A stretch of 64,000 nt of DNA from Vulcanimicrobium winogradskyi. GTDB lineage: Bacteria > Vulcanimicrobiota > Vulcanimicrobiia > Vulcanimicrobiales > Vulcanimicrobiaceae. The stretch covers positions 682,001 to 746,000 of the forward strand of contig PLDA01000003.1 in NCBI GenBank assembly GCA_003134965.1, in the 5' to 3' direction. The position numbers and the translations under genes are program-made. The notes under the pieces were generated by a model. That model did not search any database. It worked only from the letters and a program-made list of their open reading frames with translations, and was not told the DNA's origin. Below are positions 38,063-46,913 of the stretch, one piece after another. The first letter of the stretch is position 1; each line of letters begins with the position of its first letter.

Positions 38063-40834
38063 ATGCGATCGACGCTTCAGGCGCGAAAGATGAGCGCGGT
38101 GTCATCCTCGGGGTTGTTCTGCCGTGAGCTGATTGGGCGATCTTCCGAGCTGGCGTTCGTGCTCGATCGGGTGCGGGCGGCCGCGGAGCGCACGTCCGTC
38201 ACCGTCGTCGTTCGCGGTGAGGCCGGGATCGGGAAGACGCGGCTGGTAGAAGAGGCGGTGCGCGTCGCGCGCGAGGAGGGCTATCGGACGGCGATCGGCT
38301 CGACGCGCGAATACGCCAATGCGCCGTACGCCGCCCTCGAAGAAGCGCTCGAGCTGCTGGGCATTCCGGTGGTACCTGCGGTCGACGACGGCGGGGCCGA
38401 CGCGAAGATGCGCCGCTTCAACGCGATTGCCGAGTCGATCGCGGCCGAGGCGGATGCAGGCGGTCTCGGACTGCTGTTCGCCGTCGAAGATCTGCACTGG
38501 GCCGACTCCGGTACGCTCGACCTGCTGCGCTTTCTCTCGAAACGGCTGGCCGGGCGCAACGTGACGTTTATCCTGACCTACCGTGTCGACGAGATCGAAT
38601 CCGACTCCGCGCGGGCGCGTTCGATCCTGGCGCTCGAGCGCGACGCTCAGGCGGTCATTACGCTGAACTCGCTGCCCGCGCAGCAGATCGAACGGCTGCT
38701 CGCGAGCGTGATCCGCGACGGTGACCGCAGCGTCTCGCGCAGCGTGGTGGCGGAGATCCGCGAGCTCTCCGACGGCCGGCCGCTGTTTGCCGAAGAGCTG
38801 CTGCGGGGCGTCTTCGAGCGGCTGGACCGCGACGCGGACGCGATCCCGACCGTACCGTCCAGCATCCGCATCGCGGTCCGCGAGCGGTTCTCCGCGTTGA
38901 CGGAGACCGATCGGGCGATCTTGCTGCATGCCGCATTGATCGGCCGCCGGTTCTCCGCGCGCTTCGTCGCCTCGTTCTCCGGTCACGATCTCCTGGCGGT
39001 CTACGCCGCGCTGCGCCGCGCGCGCGAGCTGCAGCTCGTCGTCGAGCAGCCGGGCGAGGAAGCCGACGCGTTCGCGTTCCGGCACGCGCTTACGCGCGAG
39101 GCGATCTACGAGCAGATGCTGCGCGCCGAGACGCAGCTCATGCACGCCAAGGTCGCACAGGCGCTCGCCGCTGAGGCATCTCCCGACGTAGCCGCGATCG
39201 CCGACCATCTGTGGCGCGCGGGCGACGCGCAGGCTGCCGCGCGCTGGAGCGAGCGAGCCGGCGACGATGCGTACGCGGTGTTCGCGTATGCGGACGCGGC
39301 GCGAGCCTACGTGCGCGCCTATCTCCTGGGCGTCGAGGGGCACCGCGCGAACCTCGCCGCGCGCGCCGGCGACTCATGGTATGCACTCGGCGATCTCGCC
39401 CAAGCGGTCGAGTGGTTCGGCCGCGGCGCGGAAGCGCACGACGCCGCGGGCGAGCCGCGGCTTGCGCGCCGGCTCGCGCTCCGCAAAGCGAGGATCCTCT
39501 TCGAGAGCGGGCGTTACGAAGCGGGACTCCGTGCGGCCGACGAGCTCGCGGCCACCGCGGAGGTCGAGCCGGCGCTGCGCTTCGAGGCGGAGTTGATGGT
39601 CGCCGGGCTACTCACGGTGAACGGCCGCGCGGCCGAGGCGCTCGAGCGGCTGACACGCGCCGAACAGCTCGGCGTGCAGCCCGAGCCGTTCATCAGCGCG
39701 CGCTTCTCCGCCACCTTCGCCACCGCCCTCGGCTACGTGGGTCGCTACGACGAAGCGCGGCCGCGTTTTGAAGTCGCGGTCGCCGAGGCGCGCGAGATCA
39801 GCGACTACGACCAGCTGATGCGCACGTACAACAACTGGGCGAACCTCGAACTCGGATACGGCACGCTGGCGCGCGCGCAAGAGCTGTATGCACGATCGCG
39901 GGCCGTCGCGGCGCAGACCAAGATCAGTCGAATCGCGGCGTGGACGATGCAGAACGAATCGCTGGTGGCGGCACTGGCGGGTGATTTGGACCGCGCCTCC
40001 GATCTGCTCGCGCGCAGCGAAGAGATCGAGCATGGTCTCCCCGTCGTGCACCGCTGGTCGGTGGCGATCTCGCTGCAGGTGGCGACGCTGCGAGGACAGC
40101 GGGCCGACGGCGACCTCGAGCGCGTCAACGGTGAGCTCGACGCGGCGATCGACGATGTCCAGTTTTCGTCGGTCGGCATCCTCGCCGCCACGATCGCGTA
40201 CCGGCTCGCCGCCGAGCATCGCATCGCGGAAGCCGGTGACGTGCTGGCTCGCGTGGTCCCGATCTTCAAGGAGGTCGAGGTACCGTACTGGCTGCTCGAC
40301 GCGACCTCGCTCTACGGAGACGGCCCGACCCGAGCACGCGCGCGGGAATTGGCGGCCGAGATCGCCCAACGCCCCGGAGCTCTTCCGGCGCAAGGTTTTC
40401 TGGCGATGATCGACGGTCGCGAAGCGCTGCGCCGCCGACGGCGCGACGAATCGGTTGCCCACGCCGAGACCGCCGCGGCCGCATTCCGCGAGGCGGGCTG
40501 GACGCTTCACGAAGCGTACGCGCTGGAGCTCGCCGGCCGCGTCGCGGAGGCGGTCGCGCTCTTCCGGCGGATGGGCGCGAGCGCCGAGGTCGCACGGATC
40601 ACGCACGTGGGCGGGTTCGACCGGACGCGGCGGCGCGGCGACGCGACGCTCACCGGACGCGAGCGCGAGATCGCAGGACTCGTCGCCGCCGGCCATCCGA
40701 CGCGGCGGATCGCCGAACGGCTGGTGATCTCGGAGCGCACCGTGGAGACGCACATCGCCGCGATCTATCGCAAGCTCGGCGTCACGAGCCGGCGAGGGCT
40801 GGAGGCTCTGCTCAACGGCGCTGCAGAGCCGTAA
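38063..40834 (+). CDS. Large ATP-binding LuxR-family regulator (LAL type)
   Basis: About 923 aa. The N-terminal AAA/STAND-type ATPase has Walker A VVRGEAGIGKTRLVEEAV (about residues 50-66) and Walker B LGLLFAVEDLHWADSGTLDL. A long TPR-like region follows (PYAALEEALELL; LGDLAQAVEWFGRGAEAHDA), and the C-terminus is a LuxR HTH (LTGREREIAGLVAAGHPTRR, IAERLVISERTVETHIAAIY). These proteins are signal-dependent activators. Start: ATG 38063; an ATG ten codons in (MSAVSSSG) is also possible. Confidence 0.9.
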   Translation: MRSTLQARKMSAVSSSGLFCRELIGRSSELAFVLDRVRAAAERTSVTVVVRGEAGIGKTRLVEEAVRVAREEGYRTAIGSTREYANAPYAALEEALELLGIPVVPAVDDGGADAKMRRFNAIAESIAAEADAGGLGLLFAVEDLHWADSGTLDLLRFLSKRLAGRNVTFILTYRVDEIESDSARARSILALERDAQAVITLNSLPAQQIERLLASVIRDGDRSVSRSVVAEIRELSDGRPLFAEELLRGVFERLDRDADAIPTVPSSIRIAVRERFSALTETDRAILLHAALIGRRFSARFVASFSGHDLLAVYAALRRARELQLVVEQPGEEADAFAFRHALTREAIYEQMLRAETQLMHAKVAQALAAEASPDVAAIADHLWRAGDAQAAARWSERAGDDAYAVFAYADAARAYVRAYLLGVEGHRANLAARAGDSWYALGDLAQAVEWFGRGAEAHDAAGEPRLARRLALRKARILFESGRYEAGLRAADELAATAEVEPALRFEAELMVAGLLTVNGRAAEALERLTRAEQLGVQPEPFISARFSATFATALGYVGRYDEARPRFEVAVAEAREISDYDQLMRTYNNWANLELGYGTLARAQELYARSRAVAAQTKISRIAAWTMQNESLVAALAGDLDRASDLLARSEEIEHGLPVVHRWSVAISLQVATLRGQRADGDLERVNGELDAAIDDVQFSSVGILAATIAYRLAAEHRIAEAGDVLARVVPIFKEVEVPYWLLDATSLYGDGPTRARARELAAEIAQRPGALPAQGFLAMIDGREALRRRRRDESVAHAETAAAAFREAGWTLHEAYALELAGRVAEAVALFRRMGASAEVARITHVGGFDRTRRRGDATLTGREREIAGLVAAGHPTRRIAERLVISERTVETHIAAIYRKLGVTSRRGLEALLNGAAEP

Positions 40835-40908
40835 CTACGTACTTCCGGCGCCCAACATCCGTACCGGCCCGGATAGAGCCGCCCGGAAGGCTCGGCTATC
40901 GTTGGGCC

Positions 40909-41097
40909 ATGGACTCCACGACGGAGAGCCGGCGCGTAGTCGGCGCGATGCGGTTCCTAGCCGAGCTTTCCTCGGTCGCCGCAGAATGCGCCGCTACCGG
41001 GGTGTGGGATGATGACCTGACGGCGCGTCGGCGCCAGCGCGACGATACTCGCGGGCTCGACCTGCGCGCCGCGGAGCTCCAGGGCAAAGCGCTGTGA
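40909..41097 (+). CDS. Small hypothetical protein
   Basis: 62 aa, MDSTTESRRVVGAMRFLAEL, SSVAAECAATGVWDDDLTAR. It follows the LuxR regulator on the same strand. Its stop overlaps GTG 41094, which opens another short frame (MIWFAPFRGLGDDDRFARSC) running antisense into ispF. No ribosome-binding site was recognised; coding status is uncertain. Confidence 0.35.
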   Translation: MDSTTESRRVVGAMRFLAELSSVAAECAATGVWDDDLTARRRQRDDTRGLDLRAAELQGKAL

Positions 41098-41173
41098 TCT
41101 GGTTCGCGCCCTTTCGAGGACTCGGCGACGACGACCGGTTCGCGCGCTCGTGCGCGTCCGCCCGCAGACCGGC

Positions 41174-41713
41174 TCAGCCGCCGGGTGACGCCGCGGAAGC
41201 CGACGACGACGATCCGTCGCGGCGATCGAGCGCTTCGGCCAGCACGACGGCATACGCCGCGATCCCCGAACCGTCGCCCGTATAGCCCATTCCCTCGCTC
41301 GTCTTCGCTTTGACACTGATCCGGGCGACGTCGAGCCCGAGCGCGTCCGCGATTGCGTCGCGCATCAGCGGGACGTGCGAGGACAACCGTGGGAGCTGCA
41401 CGACCACCGTCGCATCGATGTTGGCGATCGTCCAGCCGTGGCGCACCGCAAGCTCGTGACAGGCCGCCAGCAGCCGTAGCGAGTCGGCATCCTTCCACTG
41501 CGGGTCGGTCTCCGGAAAGTGAGCGCCGAGATCGCCCAGCGCGCACGCACCGAGCAGCGCGTCCGCGATCGCGTGCGAGAGCACGTCGGCGTCGCTGTGG
41601 CCGAGCGGGCCCTTCTCGTGCTCGATGCGCACGCCGCCCAAGACGAACGGTCGTCCTTCGACCAGCCGGTGCGCGTCGAACCCGTGTCCGACCCGGAACT
41701 GGTGCGGGTGCAA
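41174..41713 (-). CDS. ispF: 2-C-methyl-D-erythritol 2,4-cyclodiphosphate synthase
   Basis: About 179 aa. Metal-binding FRVGHGFDAHRLVEGRPFVL, HSDADVLSHAIADALLGACA, GDLGAHFPETDPQWKDADSL and VKAKTSEGMGYTGDGSGIAA are all diagnostic. It forms the cyclic diphosphate intermediate of the MEP isoprenoid pathway. TTG 41713 lies 2 nt after the ispD stop. A Ser/Ala-rich tail extends the C-terminus. Confidence 0.95.
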   Translation of the reverse strand: MHPHQFRVGHGFDAHRLVEGRPFVLGGVRIEHEKGPLGHSDADVLSHAIADALLGACALGDLGAHFPETDPQWKDADSLRLLAACHELAVRHGWTIANIDATVVVQLPRLSSHVPLMRDAIADALGLDVARISVKAKTSEGMGYTGDGSGIAAYAVVLAEALDRRDGSSSSASAASPGG

Positions 41714-41715
41714 AG

Positions 41716-42678
41716 CTAGTGCTCGCGATCGAGCGGCGGCGACGTGCGTGGCGCCAAGTGCGAGAGGTGCGTCGTGAAGAGCGCGTCCTCGCCGGCGAGC
41801 GCGTGCAGGCGCGCGCCGAAGCCGCGGAGCGCCGCGCGCGTTGCGTAGGCGCGGATCACGGTCGCGCTCGGAAGATCGCGATCGATCTCGTCGATGCGCG
41901 CGTCGCGCGCCTCGAACTCGAGCAGGACGTGATCGACGGCGCGCGGATCGACGAAACACTCGACGACGAGGATCTCTTCCTCGGCCGCGCCCTCCTCGCC
42001 GCGCTCGCGCAGCAGCGCTTCGGCGCGCGAGAGATCGGCGGCGAGCGTCACCTTGAAGTTCTCCGGCGAACCTTCCACGATCACGACGTCGAAGCCGGCG
42101 CGTTCGAGCAGCACCGCGTCGTCGGTCGCGGGCGGCTGACCGCGCCGCAGCGCGTCCGCGTGCGCACGTCGCAGGTCGCGCGCGGTGGCGAACTGGGGCG
42201 TCTGCGCCGCCCACAGCGACGTACGGTCCAGCGTGCGCGTCACCTTGCCGTCGGCGTCGGCCGCCTTCACCGTGTCGACGACCGGCGTCGCGAGCAGCGA
42301 CGCGGTGCCTTGGCGAACGACGCGCATCCCGGCACGAACGTCGGAGGTTCGCACCATTGGCCGCGCGCCGTCGTGAACGAGCACCGCCGCGACCTCGTCG
42401 GAGAGCGCGTCGAGCCCCTGCGCAACGCTGGCCTGCCGATCCGGGCCGCCGCGCACCACCCGCACCGACGCGTAGCGCACGCGCGGATGGACGACCGCTT
42501 CGACGCGTTCCACGAACTCCGGCTCGGTGACGACGACCAGCTCCGCGATCTCCGGCATCGTCGCGAAGGCTTCGATCGACCACGCGATCATCGGCTTCCC
42601 GGCGAGCTCCACCAGCTGCTTCGGCCGCCCGAACCGCGTCCCATGCCCCGCCGCAACGATGATCGCGCCCCAGATCAT
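41716..42678 (-). CDS. ispD: 2-C-methyl-D-erythritol 4-phosphate cytidylyltransferase with C-terminal extension
   Basis: 320 aa against the usual 230. The catalytic part has IIVAAGHGTRFGRPKQLVEL, VVVTEPEFVERVEAV, RGGPDRQASVAQGLDAL, VLVHDGARPMV and TDDAVLLERAGFDVVIVEGS. It makes CDP-ME in the MEP pathway. After the normal end (about residue 235) an extra 85 aa follow (ILVVECFVDPRAVDHVLLEF, ATVIRAYATRAALRGF) that I do not recognise. It is not an IspDF fusion; ispF is a separate gene downstream. Confidence 0.93.
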   Translation of the reverse strand: MIWGAIIVAAGHGTRFGRPKQLVELAGKPMIAWSIEAFATMPEIAELVVVTEPEFVERVEAVVHPRVRYASVRVVRGGPDRQASVAQGLDALSDEVAAVLVHDGARPMVRTSDVRAGMRVVRQGTASLLATPVVDTVKAADADGKVTRTLDRTSLWAAQTPQFATARDLRRAHADALRRGQPPATDDAVLLERAGFDVVIVEGSPENFKVTLAADLSRAEALLRERGEEGAAEEEILVVECFVDPRAVDHVLLEFEARDARIDEIDRDLPSATVIRAYATRAALRGFGARLHALAGEDALFTTHLSHLAPRTSPPLDREH

Positions 42679-43790
42679 GCGCGCGCCTTCGGCCTTGCGA
42701 AGATCATGCGGCCGGCGTTTGTTTGCAGCGCGCTGGTCACCGCGACGTCGATCGTCTCGCCGATCAAGCGGCGGCCGTTCTCGATCACGATCATCGTGCC
42801 GTCGTCGAGATAGCCGACGCCCTGGTGCGCCTCGCGGCCTTCGCGGATCACGGCGACGCGCAGTTCTTCGCCGGGCAGCAGCACCGGCTTGAGCGCGTTG
42901 GCGAGCTCGTTGATGTTGAGAACCGCGACACCCTCCACTTGCGCGACCCGGTTGAGGTTGTAGTCGTTGGTCACCAGCTTCGCGCCGCGTTCCTGCGCGA
43001 GCCGCACCAGTTTGGCATCGACCTGCGCGATGTCCTCGGGATCACGTTCGACGATCTCGATCGGAACGGTCTGCTGCAGGGTCGAGAGCATCTCCAAGCC
43101 GCGCCGTCCGCGCGTGCGCCGGAGCGGGTCGGCGCTGTCGGCGATCAGTTGCAGCTCGCGCAGCACGAAACGCGGCAGCAGCAGCGGCCCCTCCAAGAAC
43201 CCGCTGCGCACGATGTCGAGCACCCGTCCGTCGATCACGACGGAGGTGTCGAGAACCTTCGGCTCGCCGCCGCCGGCGGTCGACGCCGCGGGAGCCGCGA
43301 TACGGCCGATCGCGACGCGCTGCTTGGCACCGACGCGAGCGCCGAGAAATGCGGCGAAGATCGAGAGCACGAGGTACAGCGCGATCGCGATGTACCCGCC
43401 GGTCGGTCCGGCGAACGCGACGAACTCGAACAGGATGCTCTTCACCAGGAACGCGATCACGAGCCCGGTGACGAGCCCGACCGCACCCCCGACGAGCTCG
43501 CCCGGCGCGAGGCGATCGATCGCGCGCTCGACCGCATGGAGCTCGGTCTCGAACAGCACCTGCGCCGCCGGGACCAGCAGCACGCCGATGACCGCGCCGA
43601 CCACCGGCGCGGCGACCACGAACGCGAGCTGCCAGAACTGGCTGGCGACGTGCAGCGAGATCAGGTGGAGATAGGCCTGCTGTCCGAGCAGGAACCCCGT
43701 GACGCCGAAGATCGCGGCGAACACGAGCCGGAGGACCGCCGTCCCGATCCCGCGGCCGGGCTCAGTCGGCGAGGAACGCGCCACAGACAT
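42675..43790 (-). CDS. Membrane-bound PIN/TRAM-domain protein (YacL type)
   Basis: 371 aa. About four membrane helices are followed by a PIN nuclease-like domain (VLDTSVVIDGRVLDIVRSGF, LVTNDYNLNRVAQVEGV) and a C-terminal TRAM domain (GEELRVAVIREGREAHQGVG, YLDDGTMIVIENGRRLIGET). This is the layout of YacL, which precedes ispD in Bacillus as it does here. The PIN acidic residues are present. The stop overlaps ispD (ATGA). Confidence 0.9.
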   Translation of the reverse strand: MSVARSSPTEPGRGIGTAVLRLVFAAIFGVTGFLLGQQAYLHLISLHVASQFWQLAFVVAAPVVGAVIGVLLVPAAQVLFETELHAVERAIDRLAPGELVGGAVGLVTGLVIAFLVKSILFEFVAFAGPTGGYIAIALYLVLSIFAAFLGARVGAKQRVAIGRIAAPAASTAGGGEPKVLDTSVVIDGRVLDIVRSGFLEGPLLLPRFVLRELQLIADSADPLRRTRGRRGLEMLSTLQQTVPIEIVERDPEDIAQVDAKLVRLAQERGAKLVTNDYNLNRVAQVEGVAVLNINELANALKPVLLPGEELRVAVIREGREAHQGVGYLDDGTMIVIENGRRLIGETIDVAVTSALQTNAGRMIFARPKARA

Positions 43791-44988
43791 CGTTCGCTAC
43801 GAACCGGCCGCGCTCGGTGAGGCGCAGCCCAGCGCCGTCGGCGACGAGTACTCCCGCCGCGACCAGATCGCCGACCACCTTCCGGTACCGTTCGTGCACA
43901 TCGATCCCGTACCGTTCGCGGAAGCGCTCCAGGTCGACTCCTTCGGCCGTCCGCAGCGCGAGCATGATCGCCTCACCGGCCTGGGCGGCGCCTTCGAGCC
44001 GCTCGCTTTCACCAGGAATCGGCTCGCCGGCGAGCGCGGCACCACAGTAGGCCTCGAGATCCCGGGTATGCGTCGACCGGACGCCGCCCAGATACGAGGC
44101 GGCGCCGACACCGAGGCCCAGATACGACTCATTGGCCCAGTACAGCTGATTGTGCTGCGAACGGAACCCGGGTTTCGCCCAGTTCGAGATCTCGTAGTGC
44201 TCGAACCCCGCCGCCCGGAGCCGTTCGATCGCGAGGGAGTACATCGCCGCCTCCCGCGACTCGTCCGCAAACGCCGACGGATCGCGCGCGAACCAGGTCG
44301 CATACGGCGTGCCCTCTTCGATCGTCAAGCCGTAGCACGAAACGTGCACGACGCCGAGCGCGATCGCCGCGTCGAGCGAAGCCGCCCAGCTTGCCTCGGT
44401 CTGACCCGGCACCGCGAAGATCAGGTCGATCGAGACGTTCGCGTATCCGGCCTCGCGGGCGGCGCCGACCGCGCGCTCGACGTCGGCGCCCGTGTGCCGC
44501 CGTCCGAGCACGCGCAGCTCGCGCGGGTCGAACGACTGCACGCCGATCGAGAGCCGGTTCACTCCGGCAGCGGACAGTCCGGAGATTCGCGCGGCGAGCA
44601 GCGGGTCCGGATTCGCCTCGGCCGTCACCTCGGCATCGGCGGGCAAATCGAACCGCGCGCGCACATCGGCGATCAGCGAACCGATGATCTCGGGCGTGTA
44701 CATCGACGGCGTTCCGCCGCCGAAGAACAGCGTGCGCGCCGAAACCGCGGGCACCGACGACATCTCGGCGCGCAGCGCATCGAGATAGCGCGAGGCCCGC
44801 GCATCGTCCCACGCCCACTTCGCAAAATCGCAGTACGGACACACATACGGACAGAACGGCAGATGAACGTAGACGCCCGCGCGGTCAGCGATGATGCGCC
44901 TCGACCATGGACGTCTTTCCGGCGTGGGCGGCGAGTTGCGCGGCAGCGGCGAAGTCCGCGCGAACGCGAAGCAACGCCCAGCCGGCAA
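43762..44988 (-). CDS. hemW: Radical SAM heme chaperone HemW-like protein
   Basis: The domain starts at AGVYVHLPFCPYVCPYCDFA (CxxxCxxC radical SAM cluster), followed by TLFFGGGTPSMYTPEIIGSL, NRLSIGVQSFDPRELRVLGR and FEHYEISNWAKPGFRSQHNQ, typical of HemW (formerly coproporphyrinogen III oxidase-like HemN). The 5' boundary is unclear: no ATG/GTG/TTG lies right before the domain. The listed TTG 44988 adds about 35 unusual residues and overlaps the small membrane-protein gene, so the true start may lie within that overlap. Confidence 0.85.
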   Translation of the reverse strand: MPAGRCFAFARTSPLPRNSPPTPERRPWSRRIIADRAGVYVHLPFCPYVCPYCDFAKWAWDDARASRYLDALRAEMSSVPAVSARTLFFGGGTPSMYTPEIIGSLIADVRARFDLPADAEVTAEANPDPLLAARISGLSAAGVNRLSIGVQSFDPRELRVLGRRHTGADVERAVGAAREAGYANVSIDLIFAVPGQTEASWAASLDAAIALGVVHVSCYGLTIEEGTPYATWFARDPSAFADESREAAMYSLAIERLRAAGFEHYEISNWAKPGFRSQHNQLYWANESYLGLGVGAASYLGGVRSTHTRDLEAYCGAALAGEPIPGESERLEGAAQAGEAIMLALRTAEGVDLERFRERYGIDVHERYRKVVGDLVAAGVLVADGAGLRLTERGRFVANDVCGAFLAD

Positions 44989-45055
44989 GGCTGTACCACA
45001 GCACGCCGATCAAAACTGCCGCCGCGACGAGAGCAACGGGCTCGAGCCGGTCCAT
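44885..45055 (-). CDS. Small single-span membrane protein
   Basis: 56 aa: MDRLEPVALVAAAVLIGVLW, YSLAGWALLRVRADF and a short soluble tail. One membrane helix is evident. ATG 45055 overlaps the stop of the DegV/FakB-type gene (TGATG), and the stop falls within the start region of hemW, so it is likely translated as part of the operon. Function unknown. Confidence 0.6.
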   Translation of the reverse strand: MDRLEPVALVAAAVLIGVLWYSLAGWALLRVRADFAAAAQLAAHAGKTSMVEAHHR

Positions 45056-45906
45056 CAGCCGGGGATGACGAAGATTCCGACCGCTCCTTGGCCTGCGTGC
45101 GTGCCGATCACCGGGCCGGCTTCGAGTTGCTCGAACGAGTGCGGGACCGTGGTGATCTTCTCGCGCAACTGCGCGGTGATGGTCGTCGCCAGATCGGCGG
45201 CGCGAGAGTGGATCACGGCCAGGCGTGCTCCGTCGGCCTTGTTCGCTTCGAGCGCGGCGGCGTCGACCATCGTGTCGATCGCCCGCGCGAAGGTGCGCAC
45301 GCGCGCGTATTCCTCGAGCTTGCCGCCCCCGACCCGCAACACCGGGACGATCTTGACCAGCGAACCGATGAACGCTTGCGCGCGCGATACGCGCCCCGTG
45401 CGCACGGCGTGCGAGAGATCGGGGATCGTCGCGAAGCCGCGCAGTACCGCGCGATCGCGTTCGAGCGCCGCGAGCACCGTCTGGGCATCGCCTCCCGCGC
45501 CCGCGATTTCGGCGGCGTGCTGGGCCAGCAAAGCGAGGCCGCCGGCGACGGACTCGCTGTCGAAAACATGGATCTCGGCGTTCGGGAACGCCTTCGCGGC
45601 GGTATTCGCCGCATTGTTCGTCCCCGACAGGGTCGACATGCACGTTATACAGACGACCGGACGGCCCGCCTCGACGTTCGGACGGTACGCATCCTCGAAC
45701 ATCGCCGGCGTCGGCTGCGCCGTGGTCGGCAAGACCGTCAGGCTCGCGAGCTTGCGGTAGAACTCCTCCAGGGAGAGCTCGACGCGATCACGATAGCGCG
45801 TGTCGCCGAAGTTGACGAACAGCGGGACGACTTCGATTCCGCGCGTCGCCGCGTCGGCCGGATCGAGATCGGCGGTGGAGTCGGTGACGATCGCGACGGC
45901 GTTCAT
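45055..45906 (-). CDS. DegV-family fatty-acid-binding protein (FakB-like)
   Basis: 283 aa. VAIVTDSTADLDPADAATRG, TTAQPTPAMFEDAYR, CITCMSTLSGTNNAANTAAK and VIGTHAGQGAVGIFVIPG are typical of DegV proteins; the STLSGT motif and the GTHAGQG motif contact fatty acid and phosphate. FakB presents fatty acids to the kinase FakA. Gene order fakA-plsX-fakB makes the role in exogenous fatty-acid activation likely. The start overlaps plsX (ATGA). Confidence 0.9.
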   Translation of the reverse strand: MNAVAIVTDSTADLDPADAATRGIEVVPLFVNFGDTRYRDRVELSLEEFYRKLASLTVLPTTAQPTPAMFEDAYRPNVEAGRPVVCITCMSTLSGTNNAANTAAKAFPNAEIHVFDSESVAGGLALLAQHAAEIAGAGGDAQTVLAALERDRAVLRGFATIPDLSHAVRTGRVSRAQAFIGSLVKIVPVLRVGGGKLEEYARVRTFARAIDTMVDAAALEANKADGARLAVIHSRAADLATTITAQLREKITTVPHSFEQLEAGPVIGTHAGQGAVGIFVIPG

Positions 45907-46913
45907 GCGGGCAGCAGCCTTGCGATCGAGCCGATGAGATCGTGTCCGGCGATCGTCGCGGCTTGGCGGATCGCGTTGCGGATCGCGGTGCGGTCGGACC
46001 GACCGTGCGCGACGATGCAGTTGCCGCGAACGCCGAGCAGCGGCGCACCGCCGTACGTCGAGTAGTCGAGCTTCACCCTCATCGCGCCGAAGACGCCGCG
46101 GCTGAACAGCGTCCCAAGCTTTCCGAGCACGCCGGCCGATTCGTACGATTCGCGCAGCGTGTCCCGGAAAAAGCTCGCGCTCCCCTCCGCGGTCTTCAGG
46201 ATCACGTTGCCGACGAAACCATCGGCGACGACGACATCGGCAAGGTTGGTGAGGATGTGATTTCCCTCGATGTTTCCGACGAAATTCACCCGCGCTTCGC
46301 GGAGGAGCGCGGCCGTCTCGAGCACTTGCGCGTTCCCTTTGCTGGGTTCCTCGCCGACCGAGACGAGGCCCACGCGCGGCTCCGCGATCCCGAGCGCTGC
46401 GCGTGCGTATGCGCTCCCCATCAGGCCGAACTGCACGAGCCACTCGGGCTTGCAGTCGACGTTCGCGCCCGCATCGCAGAGCACGACGGGCCCGTCGCGG
46501 CCGGGCAGCACCGCTCCGATCGCCGGCCGCGCGATCCCCGGGATCGTGCGCAGCCGAATCAATGCGATCGCGAGAAACGCACCGCTGTTGCCGGCCGAGA
46601 CGACGGCGTCGGCGCGTCCGTCGCGGACGAGGTCGACGGCGTCGCCGAGCGAGGTTCCGGCCGATTTGCGCACCGCTTGCGACGCGTGGGCGTCCATCGC
46701 CACCTCGCCGGCCGAGTGCACGATCTCGATCCCGCGCTCGCCGTGCAACAGCGGCTCGATGCGCGCACGGTCGCCGACGAGTACGATCGATCCGAGCCCG
46801 TCGCGGTGGGCCGCGACCGCCCCCGCGACGATCGCGTGCGGCGCGTTGTCACCTCCCATCGCGTCGACCGCGATGACTGGCAGCTTCGACGCGGGCGACG
46901 TGCTAGCGCTCAA
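45903..46913 (-). CDS. plsX: Phosphate acyltransferase PlsX
   Basis: 336 aa. IAVDAMGGDNAPHAIVAGAV is the PlsX signature, with DAVVSAGNSGAFLAIALI, GAVLPGRDGPVVLCDAGANV and KAEGSA-type later motifs. PlsX interconverts acyl-ACP and acyl-phosphate. Between fakA and fakB it links imported fatty acids (acyl-phosphate made by FakAB) to phospholipid synthesis. TTG 46913 overlaps the fakA 3' end. Confidence 0.95.
   Translation of the reverse strand: MSASTSPASKLPVIAVDAMGGDNAPHAIVAGAVAAHRDGLGSIVLVGDRARIEPLLHGERGIEIVHSAGEVAMDAHASQAVRKSAGTSLGDAVDLVRDGRADAVVSAGNSGAFLAIALIRLRTIPGIARPAIGAVLPGRDGPVVLCDAGANVDCKPEWLVQFGLMGSAYARAALGIAEPRVGLVSVGEEPSKGNAQVLETAALLREARVNFVGNIEGNHILTNLADVVVADGFVGNVILKTAEGSASFFRDTLRESYESAGVLGKLGTLFSRGVFGAMRVKLDYSTYGGAPLLGVRGNCIVAHGRSDRTAIRNAIRQAATIAGHDLIGSIARLLPA

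Noticed and set aside
41094..41285. Short plus-strand ORF with GTGA overlap to the 62-aa ORF
   Set aside because: Over half lies antisense to ispF and its composition is Ser/Ala repeats; not supported enough for a gene call.
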